Assembly: GCF_002009175.1 (NCBI RefSeq)
Contig: NZ_CP018047.1
Coordinates: 4,340,001-4,404,000 of the forward strand
Length of the DNA: 64,000 nt
Reading direction: 5' to 3'
DNA from: Streptomyces niveus
GTDB taxonomy: Bacteria; Actinomycetota; Actinomycetes; Streptomycetales; Streptomycetaceae
Shown here: piece after piece, positions 53,585 through 63,055 of the stretch
How the letters are laid out: each line of letters begins with the position of its first letter
Position numbering within the stretch: position 1 is the first letter of the stretch
Translations under genes and position numbers: made by a program
Notes under the pieces: model-generated
Seen by the model: the letters and a program-made list of their open reading frames with translations, nothing else
Told to the model about the DNA's origin: nothing
The model's database searches: none

Positions 53585-55009
53585 ATGAACGACGGCTTGA
53601 CGGATGACCTGACGGACGACCGGATACAGGCGACGCTGGAGTTGCTGACCGAGGCACGGGACCTGTCGATCGAGGATCCCCGGCGCGAGCGGCTGGAGCG
53701 GGCCGCCAGCGGACTCTTCAGGGACGGGCGGCGCAAACGCCGCTCGGCCACCCGCGGCGTCCGTGCGACGGCGGACGCCGGGATCCAGGCCGGCACCGTC
53801 ATGGGCGCGCAGGACCGGACGATGGACGCGCCACTGGCCGACGTGAATCCGGAGCGGGACGACCGCTACGTCGGCGAGTTGGGGCGCCCGCAGCGCTGCT
53901 ACGTCTGCAAGGACCACTACCGGCGGATCCACCACTTCTACCACCGGCTCTGCCCCGACTGCGCCCGCGACAACCTCACCCGCCGCCGCGCCCGCACCGA
54001 TCTGACCGGGCACCGCGCGCTGCTGACCGGCGGACGCGTCAAGATCGGCCACCAGCTCGCGCTGATGCTGCTGCGCGACGGCGCCGATCTCACCGTGACC
54101 ACCCGCTTCCCGCAGGACGCGGTACGGCGCTTCGCGGCGGCCCCCGACGCCGCCGACTGGTGGGAGCGGTTGCGCGTCGCCGCGCTCGACATGCGCGACC
54201 CCCGGCAGGTGCTGGCCTTCACCGACCATCTGCTGGCCGAGGCACGGCCGTTGGACATCCTGATCAACAACGCGGCCCAGACGCTGCGCCGTTCGCCGCG
54301 CGCCTACTCCGCCCTGGCCGCCGCCGAGGCGGCGCCGGCGCTGCCGGCCGCCGGGGCCCCCGCCGTGTGGACCGCCCCCGGTTTCGGCGTCCCCGGCGCC
54401 ACGGACACCGAGTTGGCGGGCCGGTCCTGGGCCGCCGGGCTCGTACCCCGTACCACCGGCACACCGGAGACCGACGGTTCGGTGCTCGCCGCCGTGGACG
54501 AGGCGGGGCTGCTGACCGAGACCGCTGCCGAGAACTCCTGGACGGCCCGGCTCGGCGGCGTCGACCCGGCCGAGATGCTGGAGGTCCAACTGGTCAACGC
54601 GGTGGCCCCGTTCCTGCTCGCCGACCGGCTGCTGCCCCTGCTGGAGTCCTCACCCCGGGCGCGGCGCTATCTGCTCAACGTGTCCGCCGTCGAGGGCCAG
54701 TTCACCGTCCACAAGAAGACGAGCGGCCACCCGCACACCAACATGGCCAAGGCCGCCCTCAACATGCTCACCCGCACCAGCGCCGCCGACCTGGCCGAGC
54801 GTGGCATCCATGTGTGCAGCGTCGACACCGGCTGGGTCACCGACGAGAAACCCCTGCCCGTCAGGGAGCGGCACGCCGCCACCGGCTGGCGCCCGCCGCT
54901 GGACATCGTGGACGGCGCGGCGCGGATCTACCACCCGATCGTGCAGGGGCAGGCGGGCAGCCCCGTCCACGGCGTACTGCTCAAGGACTACCGGCCCGTC
55001 GCCTGGTAG
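53585..55009 (+). CDS. SDR-family protein with N-terminal zinc-ribbon and altered active site
   Basis: 474 residues. Residues 1-100 are helical and charged. A zinc-ribbon-like motif follows (Cys105, Cys108, Cys123, Cys126), then a short-chain-dehydrogenase Rossmann fold from about 140: ALLTGGRVKIGHQLALMLL, LDMRDP and DILINNAAQT. Ser367 is kept but the YxxxK pair reads TNMAK (Thr385, Lys389), so the catalytic Tyr is missing. An insertion of about 90 residues (235-325) lies after NNAAQ. Activity as a dehydrogenase is doubtful. Lies between otsB and otsA, convergent with the latter. Confidence 0.78.
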   Translation: MNDGLTDDLTDDRIQATLELLTEARDLSIEDPRRERLERAASGLFRDGRRKRRSATRGVRATADAGIQAGTVMGAQDRTMDAPLADVNPERDDRYVGELGRPQRCYVCKDHYRRIHHFYHRLCPDCARDNLTRRRARTDLTGHRALLTGGRVKIGHQLALMLLRDGADLTVTTRFPQDAVRRFAAAPDAADWWERLRVAALDMRDPRQVLAFTDHLLAEARPLDILINNAAQTLRRSPRAYSALAAAEAAPALPAAGAPAVWTAPGFGVPGATDTELAGRSWAAGLVPRTTGTPETDGSVLAAVDEAGLLTETAAENSWTARLGGVDPAEMLEVQLVNAVAPFLLADRLLPLLESSPRARRYLLNVSAVEGQFTVHKKTSGHPHTNMAKAALNMLTRTSAADLAERGIHVCSVDTGWVTDEKPLPVRERHAATGWRPPLDIVDGAARIYHPIVQGQAGSPVHGVLLKDYRPVAW

Positions 55010-55013
55010 TCGC

Positions 55014-56438
55014 TCAGCCGTCGCGCAGCGCCTCCAGCTGGTCCAGGAACCACCGCTGCGGCGGCAGCGCCGTCGCCGCGGCGGCCAGGCGCTTCGTACG
55101 CGCGGCGCGGTCGTCGTCGTCCATCGTCAGGGCCTCGTGCAGGGCCGCCGCCGTGGCCGACACGTCGTACGGGTTCACCACCAGCGCGTCGTCGCCCAGC
55201 TCCTCGTACGCGCCGGCCTCGCGCGACAGCACCAGCGCGCAGCCCGTCTCCGAGACGACCGGGATCTCCTTGGCGACCAGGTTCATGCCGTCGCGGATCG
55301 GGTTGACCAGTGCCACGTCCGCGAGGCGGTACGCGGCGAGCGAGCGCGCGAAGTCGTCCTTGACGTGCAGCACCACCGGCGTCCAACCGGGCGTGCCGTA
55401 CGTGGAGTTGATCTCGTCGGCCACCTCCTGGACCCGGGCCGTGTAGTCGCGGTAGACCGCCAGGTCCTGCCGGGACGGATAGGCGAACGCCACGTGCGTG
55501 ACCCGCTCGCGCCACTCCGGACGGTCCGTCAGCAACTGCCGGTAGGCGAGCATCCCGCGCACGATGTTCTTCGACAGCTCGGTGCGGTCCACCCGCACGA
55601 TCGTCCTGCGCGGCGTCCCGTCCGGGCCGCCGATCTGCTCGCGCAGCTCGGCCAGCCGCTCGTCGACGTCGGGCCGGTTCGCACGCTCGCGCAGGAAGTC
55701 CGCGTCGGCGCCCAGGCCGTGCACGCCGATGGCCGTGTTGCCGGTGCCGCCGAGCAGTTCCGTACAGCACGCGGTGAAGGCGTCGGCCCAGCGGTGGGTC
55801 AGGAACGCGGCGCGGTCGGCCCCGAGGATGCCGCGCAGCAGCTGGCGCGCGATGTCGTCGGGCAGCAGCCGGAAGTAGTCGACCGGGGCCCACGGCGTGT
55901 GCGAGAAGTGCCCGATCCGCAGATCGGGCCGGAGCGCCCGGAGCATGCCGGGCACCAGGGCCAGGTGGTAGTCCTGGATCAGTACGGCCGCGCCGTCGCC
56001 CGCCTCGTCGGCCAGGGCCTCCGCGAACGCGCGGTTGTACGCCTCGTACGAAGCCCACCGCGCCCGGAAGTCCGAGTCGAAGGCCGGCTCCAGGGGTGTC
56101 TGGTAGAGCAGGTGGTGGACGAACCAGAGCGTGGAGTTCGCGACGCCGTTGTACGCGTCCGTGTAGACCTCCGGCGGGATGCCGAGCATCCTGACCCGCT
56201 GCCCGCCCGTGTCGCCGGTGTCCAGCCGGCCGCCGGTGCGCCGTACGGCCTCGCGGTCGCCGTCACCGAGGGCCGCGCACACCCAGACCGCGTTCGTGTC
56301 GGGCCCGATGGCCGAGAGCCCCGAGACGAGACCGCCGCCGCCGCGCCCGGAGGTCAGCTCGCCGTCCTCGCCGAGCGTGTACGAGACGGGGCCGCGATTG
56401 GACGCGACGAGGACCTGGGCGGCTTGCTCGGAGACCAT
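55014..56438 (-). CDS. otsA: Alpha,alpha-trehalose-phosphate synthase (UDP-forming)
   Basis: 474 residues, GT20: UDP-glucose + glucose 6-phosphate to trehalose 6-phosphate. Diagnostic segments: VLVASNRGPVSYTLGEDGEL and SGRGGGGLVSGLS at the N terminus, VLIQDYHLALVPGMLR, HTPWAPVDYFRLLP, VDRTELSKNIVRG, and the C-terminal DGMNLVAKEIPVV. TAGATT 7 nt before ATG 56438 indicates a leaderless transcript. Provides the compatible solute trehalose together with otsB. Confidence 0.95.
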   Translation of the reverse strand: MVSEQAAQVLVASNRGPVSYTLGEDGELTSGRGGGGLVSGLSAIGPDTNAVWVCAALGDGDREAVRRTGGRLDTGDTGGQRVRMLGIPPEVYTDAYNGVANSTLWFVHHLLYQTPLEPAFDSDFRARWASYEAYNRAFAEALADEAGDGAAVLIQDYHLALVPGMLRALRPDLRIGHFSHTPWAPVDYFRLLPDDIARQLLRGILGADRAAFLTHRWADAFTACCTELLGGTGNTAIGVHGLGADADFLRERANRPDVDERLAELREQIGGPDGTPRRTIVRVDRTELSKNIVRGMLAYRQLLTDRPEWRERVTHVAFAYPSRQDLAVYRDYTARVQEVADEINSTYGTPGWTPVVLHVKDDFARSLAAYRLADVALVNPIRDGMNLVAKEIPVVSETGCALVLSREAGAYEELGDDALVVNPYDVSATAAALHEALTMDDDDRAARTKRLAAAATALPPQRWFLDQLEALRDG

Positions 56439-56497
56439 GTGCCGAAATCTAGCCCGTCGCCCAAACGCTCAAACGTACGGATTCAGGTCGGCGAGGA

Positions 56498-56620
56498 TCA
56501 GCCACGCCCCCGGCCCCGGCCCGCCGCCAGCGCCACCACCCCGGCGCCGACGAGGGCGAGGGCCACGCCGCCCAGCAGCCAGAGCTGTTCCGTGGTCAGG
56601 GTCACCGCAGTCATCGCCAT
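56498..56620 (-). CDS. Small membrane peptide (40 aa), previously easily missed
   Basis: A short frame reading MAMTAVTLTTEQ followed by a hydrophobic helix (LWLLGGVALALVGAGVVALA) and a basic GRGRGRG tail. TATATT (56628-56633 on the minus strand) sits 7 nt before the ATG with no Shine-Dalgarno, the same leaderless layout as neighbouring genes. One inside-positive transmembrane segment. Function unknown; it lies between gpgS and otsA, 59 bp upstream of otsA's start on the same strand. Confidence 0.55.
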   Translation of the reverse strand: MAMTAVTLTTEQLWLLGGVALALVGAGVVALAAGRGRGRG

Positions 56621-56722
56621 ACCGGGCAATATACGCAAATCATACGAACGGACCGGTGATGCCACGCGGTGATGCCACGCGGCGGCGCCGCGCCAACCTG
56701 CCGGGCCGGCTCCGGCGCACCC

Positions 56723-57664
56723 CTACGCCGCGCGCCGCTCCGCGTACTCCGCGATCTCCCGCATCGGCGGCCGCTCCTCCGTGTCCACCGCGTGCGTACG
56801 CGGCTCGAAGCCGCCCTCGCCCCGCTCGAACTGTGTCAGCACCGGCCGCACCAGATGCCCGCGCGAGAGCCGCAGCTGCGCCGTCCGGTAGATCGCCGCC
56901 GCCATCCGCCCCAGCGCCTGTCCGTCCTGGTGCCGGTGCCTGCGCACCCCGACGTCGACCTGGCCCAGCGCGTCCAGACCCACCGTGTGCAGCGCGTCCA
57001 CGAGCAGCCCCAGCTCCACCCCGTAACCGACCGGGAACGGCAGCCGCTCCAGCAGTGAGCGCCGTACCGCGTACTCGCCGCCCAGCGGCTGCACGAATCC
57101 CGCCAGCAGCGGCCAGTGCAGATTCAGCAGCGGACGCGCCACCAGCTCCGTCACCCGGCCGCCCTGCCCCGGCTCGTCGCCGAGCGGGCGGTCGTACATC
57201 GCCTTCACGAACAGCACGTCCGGCTCGGTCAGCAGCGGTCCCACGATCCCCGAGACGAAATCCGCCGAGAAGTCCTTCAGGTCCGCGTCCACGAAACAGA
57301 CGATGTCGCCGCTCGTCACCAGCAGCGAGCGCCACAGCACCTCGCCCTTGCCCGGCACGGCAGGCAGCCTCGGCAGGATGTCGTCCCGGTGCACCACGCG
57401 CGCCCCGGCCGCCGCCGCGACCTCCCCCGTACGGTCGGTCGAACCCGAGTCGATCACCACCAGCTCGTCGACGAGCGGCGCCGGGCCCGACATCAGTTCG
57501 CGCCGGATCACCGACACGATCCGGCCGACCGTCGCCGCCTCGTTCAGAGCCGGAAGCACCACGCTGACCTGCGTACCCTGCTTCGCCGCGGCCAGCAGGC
57601 CGGGCGGCCGGTCCGCCGCGGACCAGGACCGCCGGGCCAGCCAGCGCTCCACCTCTTCCAGCAC
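56723..57664 (-). CDS. gpgS: Glucosyl-3-phosphoglycerate synthase
   Basis: 313 residues, GT81: transfers glucose from an NDP-glucose to 3-phosphoglycerate, the first step to glucosylglycerate and methylglucose lipopolysaccharide-type products. Features: VSVVLPALNEAATVGRIVSV, SGSTDRTGEVAAAAGARVVH, the DxD metal motif in CFVDADLKDFSADF, and FVQPLGGEYAVRRSLLERLP with VGYGVELGLLVD. GTG start. Close to the trehalose genes, consistent with compatible-solute metabolism. Confidence 0.93.
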   Translation of the reverse strand: MLEEVERWLARRSWSAADRPPGLLAAAKQGTQVSVVLPALNEAATVGRIVSVIRRELMSGPAPLVDELVVIDSGSTDRTGEVAAAAGARVVHRDDILPRLPAVPGKGEVLWRSLLVTSGDIVCFVDADLKDFSADFVSGIVGPLLTEPDVLFVKAMYDRPLGDEPGQGGRVTELVARPLLNLHWPLLAGFVQPLGGEYAVRRSLLERLPFPVGYGVELGLLVDALHTVGLDALGQVDVGVRRHRHQDGQALGRMAAAIYRTAQLRLSRGHLVRPVLTQFERGEGGFEPRTHAVDTEERPPMREIAEYAERRAA

Positions 57665-57780
57665 GTGATCTCCATCTCGCGGATCGGACGAGGCCTTCAG
57701 CCGTCCAGGGGTTCGGTTACAGTCTTGAACAACGCGGATGACCGTCGCACGTCGGGGTCATCAGGCTGACAATCGAATAC

Positions 57781-57906
57781 CGCTCATCCAGAGGGGCAGA
57801 GGGAACGGCCCGTTGAAGCCCCGGCAACCCTCCCGCCGACCGCGAGGTCATGGTGGGGAAGGTGCCAATTCCGTCTCGCGGCGAGATGCGTCGCGAGGAA
57901 GATGAG
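57781..57906 (+). promoter_or_regulatory. SAM-I (S-box) riboswitch upstream of the threonine-synthase-like gene
   Basis: All core elements are present: P1 CTCATC (57783-57788) with GATGAG (57901-57906); the CAGAGGG and GGCAACC conserved boxes; P3 region with GGTCATGGTGGGG; junction GGTGCCAATTCC; and P4 stem CTCGCG/CGCGAG. This is the canonical layout of the B. subtilis S-box. The likely Shine-Dalgarno GAGGAAAGG begins inside the P1 3' strand, so SAM binding would hide it and turn translation off. Start ATG is at 57925. Confidence 0.93.
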
Positions 57907-57924
57907 GAAAGGGCCCTCGCCTTC

Positions 57925-59250
57925 ATGGCTGTGCAGACCGTCTCGAACACCGACAACGCCACCACTGCCGCCGGATCAGCAGCATCCGACGCCGGCACCG
58001 TGGACCTCGGACCCGCCGCCGCCCTCTCGTGCCGCGAATGCGGTGAACGCTTCGAACTCGGCCCGATCTTCGCCTGTCAGAGCTGTTTCGGCCCCCTCGA
58101 AGTGGCCTACGACCTGCCGGCCGGCGACCCCGAGGACCTGAAGAAGCGCATCGCCGCCGGTCCCGACAACATCTGGCGCTACGCCCCGCTGCTGCCCGTC
58201 CCCGCCGACGTGGCGTCGAAGCCGAACATCAACCCCGGCTTCACCAAGCTCGTCAAGGCCGACAACCTCGCCCGTGAGCTGGGCGTCACCGGCGGCCTGT
58301 ATGTGAAGGACGACTCCGGCAACCCGACGCACTCCTTCAAGGACCGTGTCGTCGCCATCGCCGTCGAGGCGGCGCGCGCCTTCGGCTTCACCACGCTCTC
58401 CTGCTCCTCCACCGGCAACCTCGCGGGCGCCGTCGGCGCGGCCGCGGCCCGCGCCGGCTTCCGCTCCTGCGTGTTCATCCCGCACGACCTGGAGCAGGGC
58501 AAGGTCGTCATGGCCGCGATCTACGGCGGCGAACTCGTCGGCATCGAGGGCAACTACGACGACGTCAACCGTTTCTGCTCGGAGCTCATCGGCGACCCGC
58601 TGGGCGAGGGCTGGGGCTTCGTCAACGTCAACCTCCGCCCGTACTACGGCGAGGGCTCGAAGACCCTCGCGTACGAGATCTGCGAGCAGCTCGGCTGGGT
58701 GCTGCCCGACCAGCTCGTCATCCCCGTCGCGTCCGGATCGCAGCTGACGAAGATCGACAAGGGCCTCAAGGAGCTGATCGCGCTCGGTCTGGTCGAGGAC
58801 AAGCCGTACAAGATCTTCGGCGCGCAGGCCGAGGGCTGTTCGCCGGTGTCCGTCGCCTTCAAGGCCGGCCACGACGTCGTACGGCCGCAGAAGCCGAACA
58901 CGATCGCCAAGTCGCTGGCGATCGGCAACCCGGCCGACGGCCCGTACGTCCTGGACATCGCCCGCCGCACGGGCGGCGCCGTGGAGGACGTGAACGACGA
59001 GCAGGTCGTCGACGCGATCAAGCTGCTCGCGCGGACCGAGGGGATCTTCGCCGAGACGGCGGGCGGGGTGACCGTGGGCGTGACGCGCAAGCTCATCGAG
59101 GCGGGCCTGCTCGACCCGGCGCTCACGACGGTCGTGCTGAACACCGGTGACGGGCTCAAGACGCTGGACGCGGTCGCGCCGACGACGGGGCCGACCGCGA
59201 CGATTCCACCGAGCCTCGACGCGTTCCGCGCGGCCGGTCTGGCGCGTTGA
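57925..59250 (+). CDS. thrC: Threonine-synthase-like PLP enzyme with zinc-ribbon, SAM-riboswitch controlled
   Basis: 441 residues, fold-type II PLP enzyme. Near the N terminus two CxxC pairs (Cys36/39 and Cys51/54) form a zinc ribbon, then the PLP-binding SGNPTHSFKDR (Lys139) and the phosphate loop CSSTGNLAGAVGAA. It is annotated by homology as threonine synthase (O-phosphohomoserine to threonine). The SAM-I riboswitch and the CysO-like gene 40 bp downstream raise the alternative that it makes homocysteine by thiol addition (inference; see findings). Confidence 0.85.
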   Translation: MAVQTVSNTDNATTAAGSAASDAGTVDLGPAAALSCRECGERFELGPIFACQSCFGPLEVAYDLPAGDPEDLKKRIAAGPDNIWRYAPLLPVPADVASKPNINPGFTKLVKADNLARELGVTGGLYVKDDSGNPTHSFKDRVVAIAVEAARAFGFTTLSCSSTGNLAGAVGAAAARAGFRSCVFIPHDLEQGKVVMAAIYGGELVGIEGNYDDVNRFCSELIGDPLGEGWGFVNVNLRPYYGEGSKTLAYEICEQLGWVLPDQLVIPVASGSQLTKIDKGLKELIALGLVEDKPYKIFGAQAEGCSPVSVAFKAGHDVVRPQKPNTIAKSLAIGNPADGPYVLDIARRTGGAVEDVNDEQVVDAIKLLARTEGIFAETAGGVTVGVTRKLIEAGLLDPALTTVVLNTGDGLKTLDAVAPTTGPTATIPPSLDAFRAAGLAR

Positions 59251-59290
59251 GCACCTCACCAACCCGCTACTTCCCGGAAGGCAGAATCCG

Positions 59291-59566
59291 ATGAGCGTGA
59301 ACGTCCGCATCCCCACCATCCTCCGTACGTACACCGGCGGGAAGGCCGAGGTCCCGGCCGAGGGCACGACCCTCTCCCAGGTCATCGAGTCCCTGGAGAC
59401 CAACCACCCGGGCATCGCCGCCCGCGTCCTGGACGACCAGGGCAAGCTCCGGCGCTTCGTCAACGTGTACGTGAACGACGACGACGTCCGCTTCGAGCAG
59501 GGTCTGGAGACCGCCACCCCGGACGGCGCCGGGATCTCGATCATCCCGGCGGTCGCCGGCGGCTGA
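59291..59566 (+). CDS. CysO-like MoaD/ThiS-family sulfur carrier
   Basis: 91 residues, beta-grasp fold ending in the diglycine AVAGG that is activated to a thiocarboxylate. NVRIPTILRTYTGGKAE, GKLRRFVNVYVNDDDVRF and IIPAVAGG match Mycobacterium CysO closely (from memory); CysO carries sulfur to O-phosphoserine for cysteine synthesis. Here the neighbouring gene is a threonine-synthase-like enzyme, not CysM, so a different acceptor is possible. Shares the upstream SAM-regulated transcript (40-bp gap). Confidence 0.9.
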   Translation: MSVNVRIPTILRTYTGGKAEVPAEGTTLSQVIESLETNHPGIAARVLDDQGKLRRFVNVYVNDDDVRFEQGLETATPDGAGISIIPAVAGG

Positions 59567-59937
59567 ACGTACGGCCGAACAGCACGCACGGTGAACGGTG
59601 TTGCCCCCTCCGCAAGAGAAACGGAGGGGGCAATTCCATGAGGTTGAACGCGGTACAGTTGGGGTAGCCCCGCCGCCGCCTGTGCCACGAGCATATGAGT
59701 TCGCGACAAGATGCGGTCAAAGTGTGGACGTTGTTTGCGCGGTTCCTTGCGCTTTGCCCGGCCCGACTTGCCCCTGGTGGCCCGGCAATTCACCCCTTTG
59801 CGTGTTCGGCCATGCCCATAATTCTCGTCCGATTGACCTGTTGCAGAGGGCAGTTGGGCAGATACATTCAGCCGCGGTCGACGCGTTCCGGCGCGAAGTG
59901 CGGTCCCGCGCAGGGGCCAGTAATAGGGGAGTTGGGC
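59567..59937. other. Intergenic region upstream of the cold-shock gene
   Basis: 371 bp: the terminator at 59601-59633, then a promoter region with a long leader for the cold-shock gene. Local AT content rises around 59640-59850, with TTGAAC near 59643 as a possible -35. A long structured 5' leader is usual for cold-shock genes, but I cannot assign a transcription start. Confidence 0.5.
59601..59633 (+). terminator. Terminator of the thrC-cysO operon
   Basis: TTGCCCCCTCCG / CGGAGGGGGCAA, perfect 12-bp stem, 9-base loop, followed by TTCC; 35 bp after the stop. Confidence 0.9.
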
Positions 59938-60141
59938 ATGGCTCAGGGCACCGTCAAGTGGTTCAACGCGGAGAAGGGCTACGGCTTCATCGCGGTCGAC
60001 GGTGGTGCGGATGTTTTCGTCCACTACAGCGCGATCCAGATGGACGGCTACCGCACCCTTGAAGAAGGTCAGCGAGTTGAGTTCGAGATCTCGCAGGGCC
60101 AGAAGGGTCCGCAGGCGGACATGGTCAAGCTCGCCGTCTGA
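59938..60141 (+). CDS. Cold-shock domain protein (CspA family)
   Basis: 67 residues, one beta-barrel cold-shock domain with RNP-1 KGYGFIAV and RNP-2 VFVHYSAI. Binds single-stranded RNA/DNA as an RNA chaperone; corresponds to the ScoF/Csp type in Streptomyces. Start ATG 59938 with AGGGGAGTTGGGC before it. Confidence 0.96.
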   Translation: MAQGTVKWFNAEKGYGFIAVDGGADVFVHYSAIQMDGYRTLEEGQRVEFEISQGQKGPQADMVKLAV

Positions 60142-60175
60142 TCCCGGCGCGATCGGCCAACGACGCACTCACGGA

Positions 60176-60214
60176 CGAGGGGCCCGTATCCCGGCAGGGG
60201 ATACGGGCCCCTCG
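60176..60214 (+). terminator. Terminator of the cold-shock gene
   Basis: CGAGGGGCCCGTATCCC / GGGATACGGGCCCCTCG, perfect 17-bp stem with a 5-base loop, 34 bp after the stop. Confidence 0.93.
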
Positions 60215-60285
60215 TGCGTGCGCGCGGGGGGCGTGCGCGAGGCGTGCGCGGGTCTCGCGCGGGGCTGTGGTCACTCGGGAGTCGC

Positions 60286-60312
60286 TTGCACTCTCGGGGG
60301 TCGAGTGCTAAT
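60286..60312. promoter_or_regulatory. CIRCE element 1 (HrcA operator) upstream of groEL2
   Basis: CTTGCACTC-N9-GAGTGCTAA. The right arm is a perfect CIRCE half; the left differs from TTAGCACTC at two positions. HrcA represses groE operons through this site in actinobacteria. Confidence 0.85.
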
Positions 60313-60321
60313 CATTGGCGT

Positions 60322-62100
<1,779 letters not shown>

Positions 62101-62143
62101 TCGACCTCTCCGGTTGATCGGCGGTCCTGAACGGATTGACGAA

Positions 62144-62181
62144 CCGAGGGCGGCACTCCCGAAAGGGGGTGCCGCCCTCGG
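62144..62181. terminator. Bidirectional terminator after groEL2
   Basis: CCGAGGGCGGCACTCCC / GGGGGTGCCGCCCTCGG, 17-bp stem with one T-G wobble and a GAAA loop. Confidence 0.92.
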
Positions 62182-62237
62182 GGCGTTCGGCGACCGGCGT
62201 TCGGCGTTCGGCGACCGGCGACCGGCGACCGGCGTCC
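62182..62237. repeat. Eight tandem 7-bp repeats
   Basis: GGCGTTC and GGCGACC units alternate for eight copies (last is GGCGTCC), between the groEL2 terminator and the stop of the next gene. Low-complexity expansion, no coding role. Confidence 0.85.
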
Positions 62238-62238
62238 G

Positions 62239-63015
62239 TTACGGGAGCACCGAACCGAAGACGGCGCCCACACCGACCGCGCCGAACAGCGCCGTGAAGA
62301 GCACCAGCACGATCACGCGCGGGACTTCCAGGACGAGTGGGGTCATCGATGCCATGCGCTTCGGGTTCGCCGGGTCGTAGGCGATCTCAAGGGTGTCCGC
62401 GTGCAGGCCACTTCGGTACTGGTGGGCGTTGCCCCCGGCATCCGTGAAGGCGTACACCGACCTCTTGCCGAGCCTGCCGGTCGAGCGGGCCAGGACGATC
62501 ACGCCGCGGCGGCGCAGCACCGTCTTGTCGTACAGACGGGTGACGGTCTGGACGGCGGCCAGGGCGGCCAGCCCGAGCGGCAGCAGGCCGATGACCGCGC
62601 CGATGACCGCCGGGGCGCCGTGGGCGACGCCGAGGTACGTGACGTAGGCGAGGTAGCCGAGGACGGCCGTGACGAACAGGACCAGGTTGCGGCGGCTCGC
62701 GAACAGCGGGGGTCCGGCGGCCGAGGGCTCCGTGCGTACGAGGGCGCTGCCGCGCCCGTCGGGCCGGGCCGGCAGCACGGCGGCCACAGCCGCGACGAAA
62801 GCGGTCGCGGCCGTCGCGTTGTTGGCCTCGACCGAGTGCACGGCATCGTCGGCGAGCGTGATCTCGACCGTACGGGAACGGCCTTCGGCGGCCCGCACCG
62901 CCCGGATGACCCTCAGCGGGATCGTGGTGCTTTCCCCGGCGCGTTCGATGACGACGGTGTCGCCGAGGAAGGTGGTGGTCACGCCACGGCTGCGAAGTGT
63001 CTGCGGAGACGGCAT
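62239..63015 (-). CDS. DUF3592-like membrane protein
   Basis: 258 residues. The N-terminal cytoplasmic part (about 1-95) resembles a short PH-like/beta domain (VVIERAGESTTIPLRVIRAV). Two hydrophobic segments follow (about 107-145, LVLFVTAVLGYLAYVTYLGV and AVIGAVIGLLPLGLAALAAV), then a soluble region with the DUF3592-like GLHADTLEIAYDPANPKRMA, and a final membrane helix (VIVLVLFTALFGAVGVGAVF). Function unknown. Start ATG 63015 chosen over one eight codons earlier. Confidence 0.72.
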   Translation of the reverse strand: MPSPQTLRSRGVTTTFLGDTVVIERAGESTTIPLRVIRAVRAAEGRSRTVEITLADDAVHSVEANNATAATAFVAAVAAVLPARPDGRGSALVRTEPSAAGPPLFASRRNLVLFVTAVLGYLAYVTYLGVAHGAPAVIGAVIGLLPLGLAALAAVQTVTRLYDKTVLRRRGVIVLARSTGRLGKRSVYAFTDAGGNAHQYRSGLHADTLEIAYDPANPKRMASMTPLVLEVPRVIVLVLFTALFGAVGVGAVFGSVLP

Positions 63016-63055
63016 GCAGTGATGACCACCGAGGGGCATGGCGGGTTGTACGGTT

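Noticed and set aside
59598..60062. Open frame spanning the cold-shock leader
   Set aside because: It crosses the thrC-cysO terminator and runs out of frame over the cold-shock gene, and it shows no family similarity.
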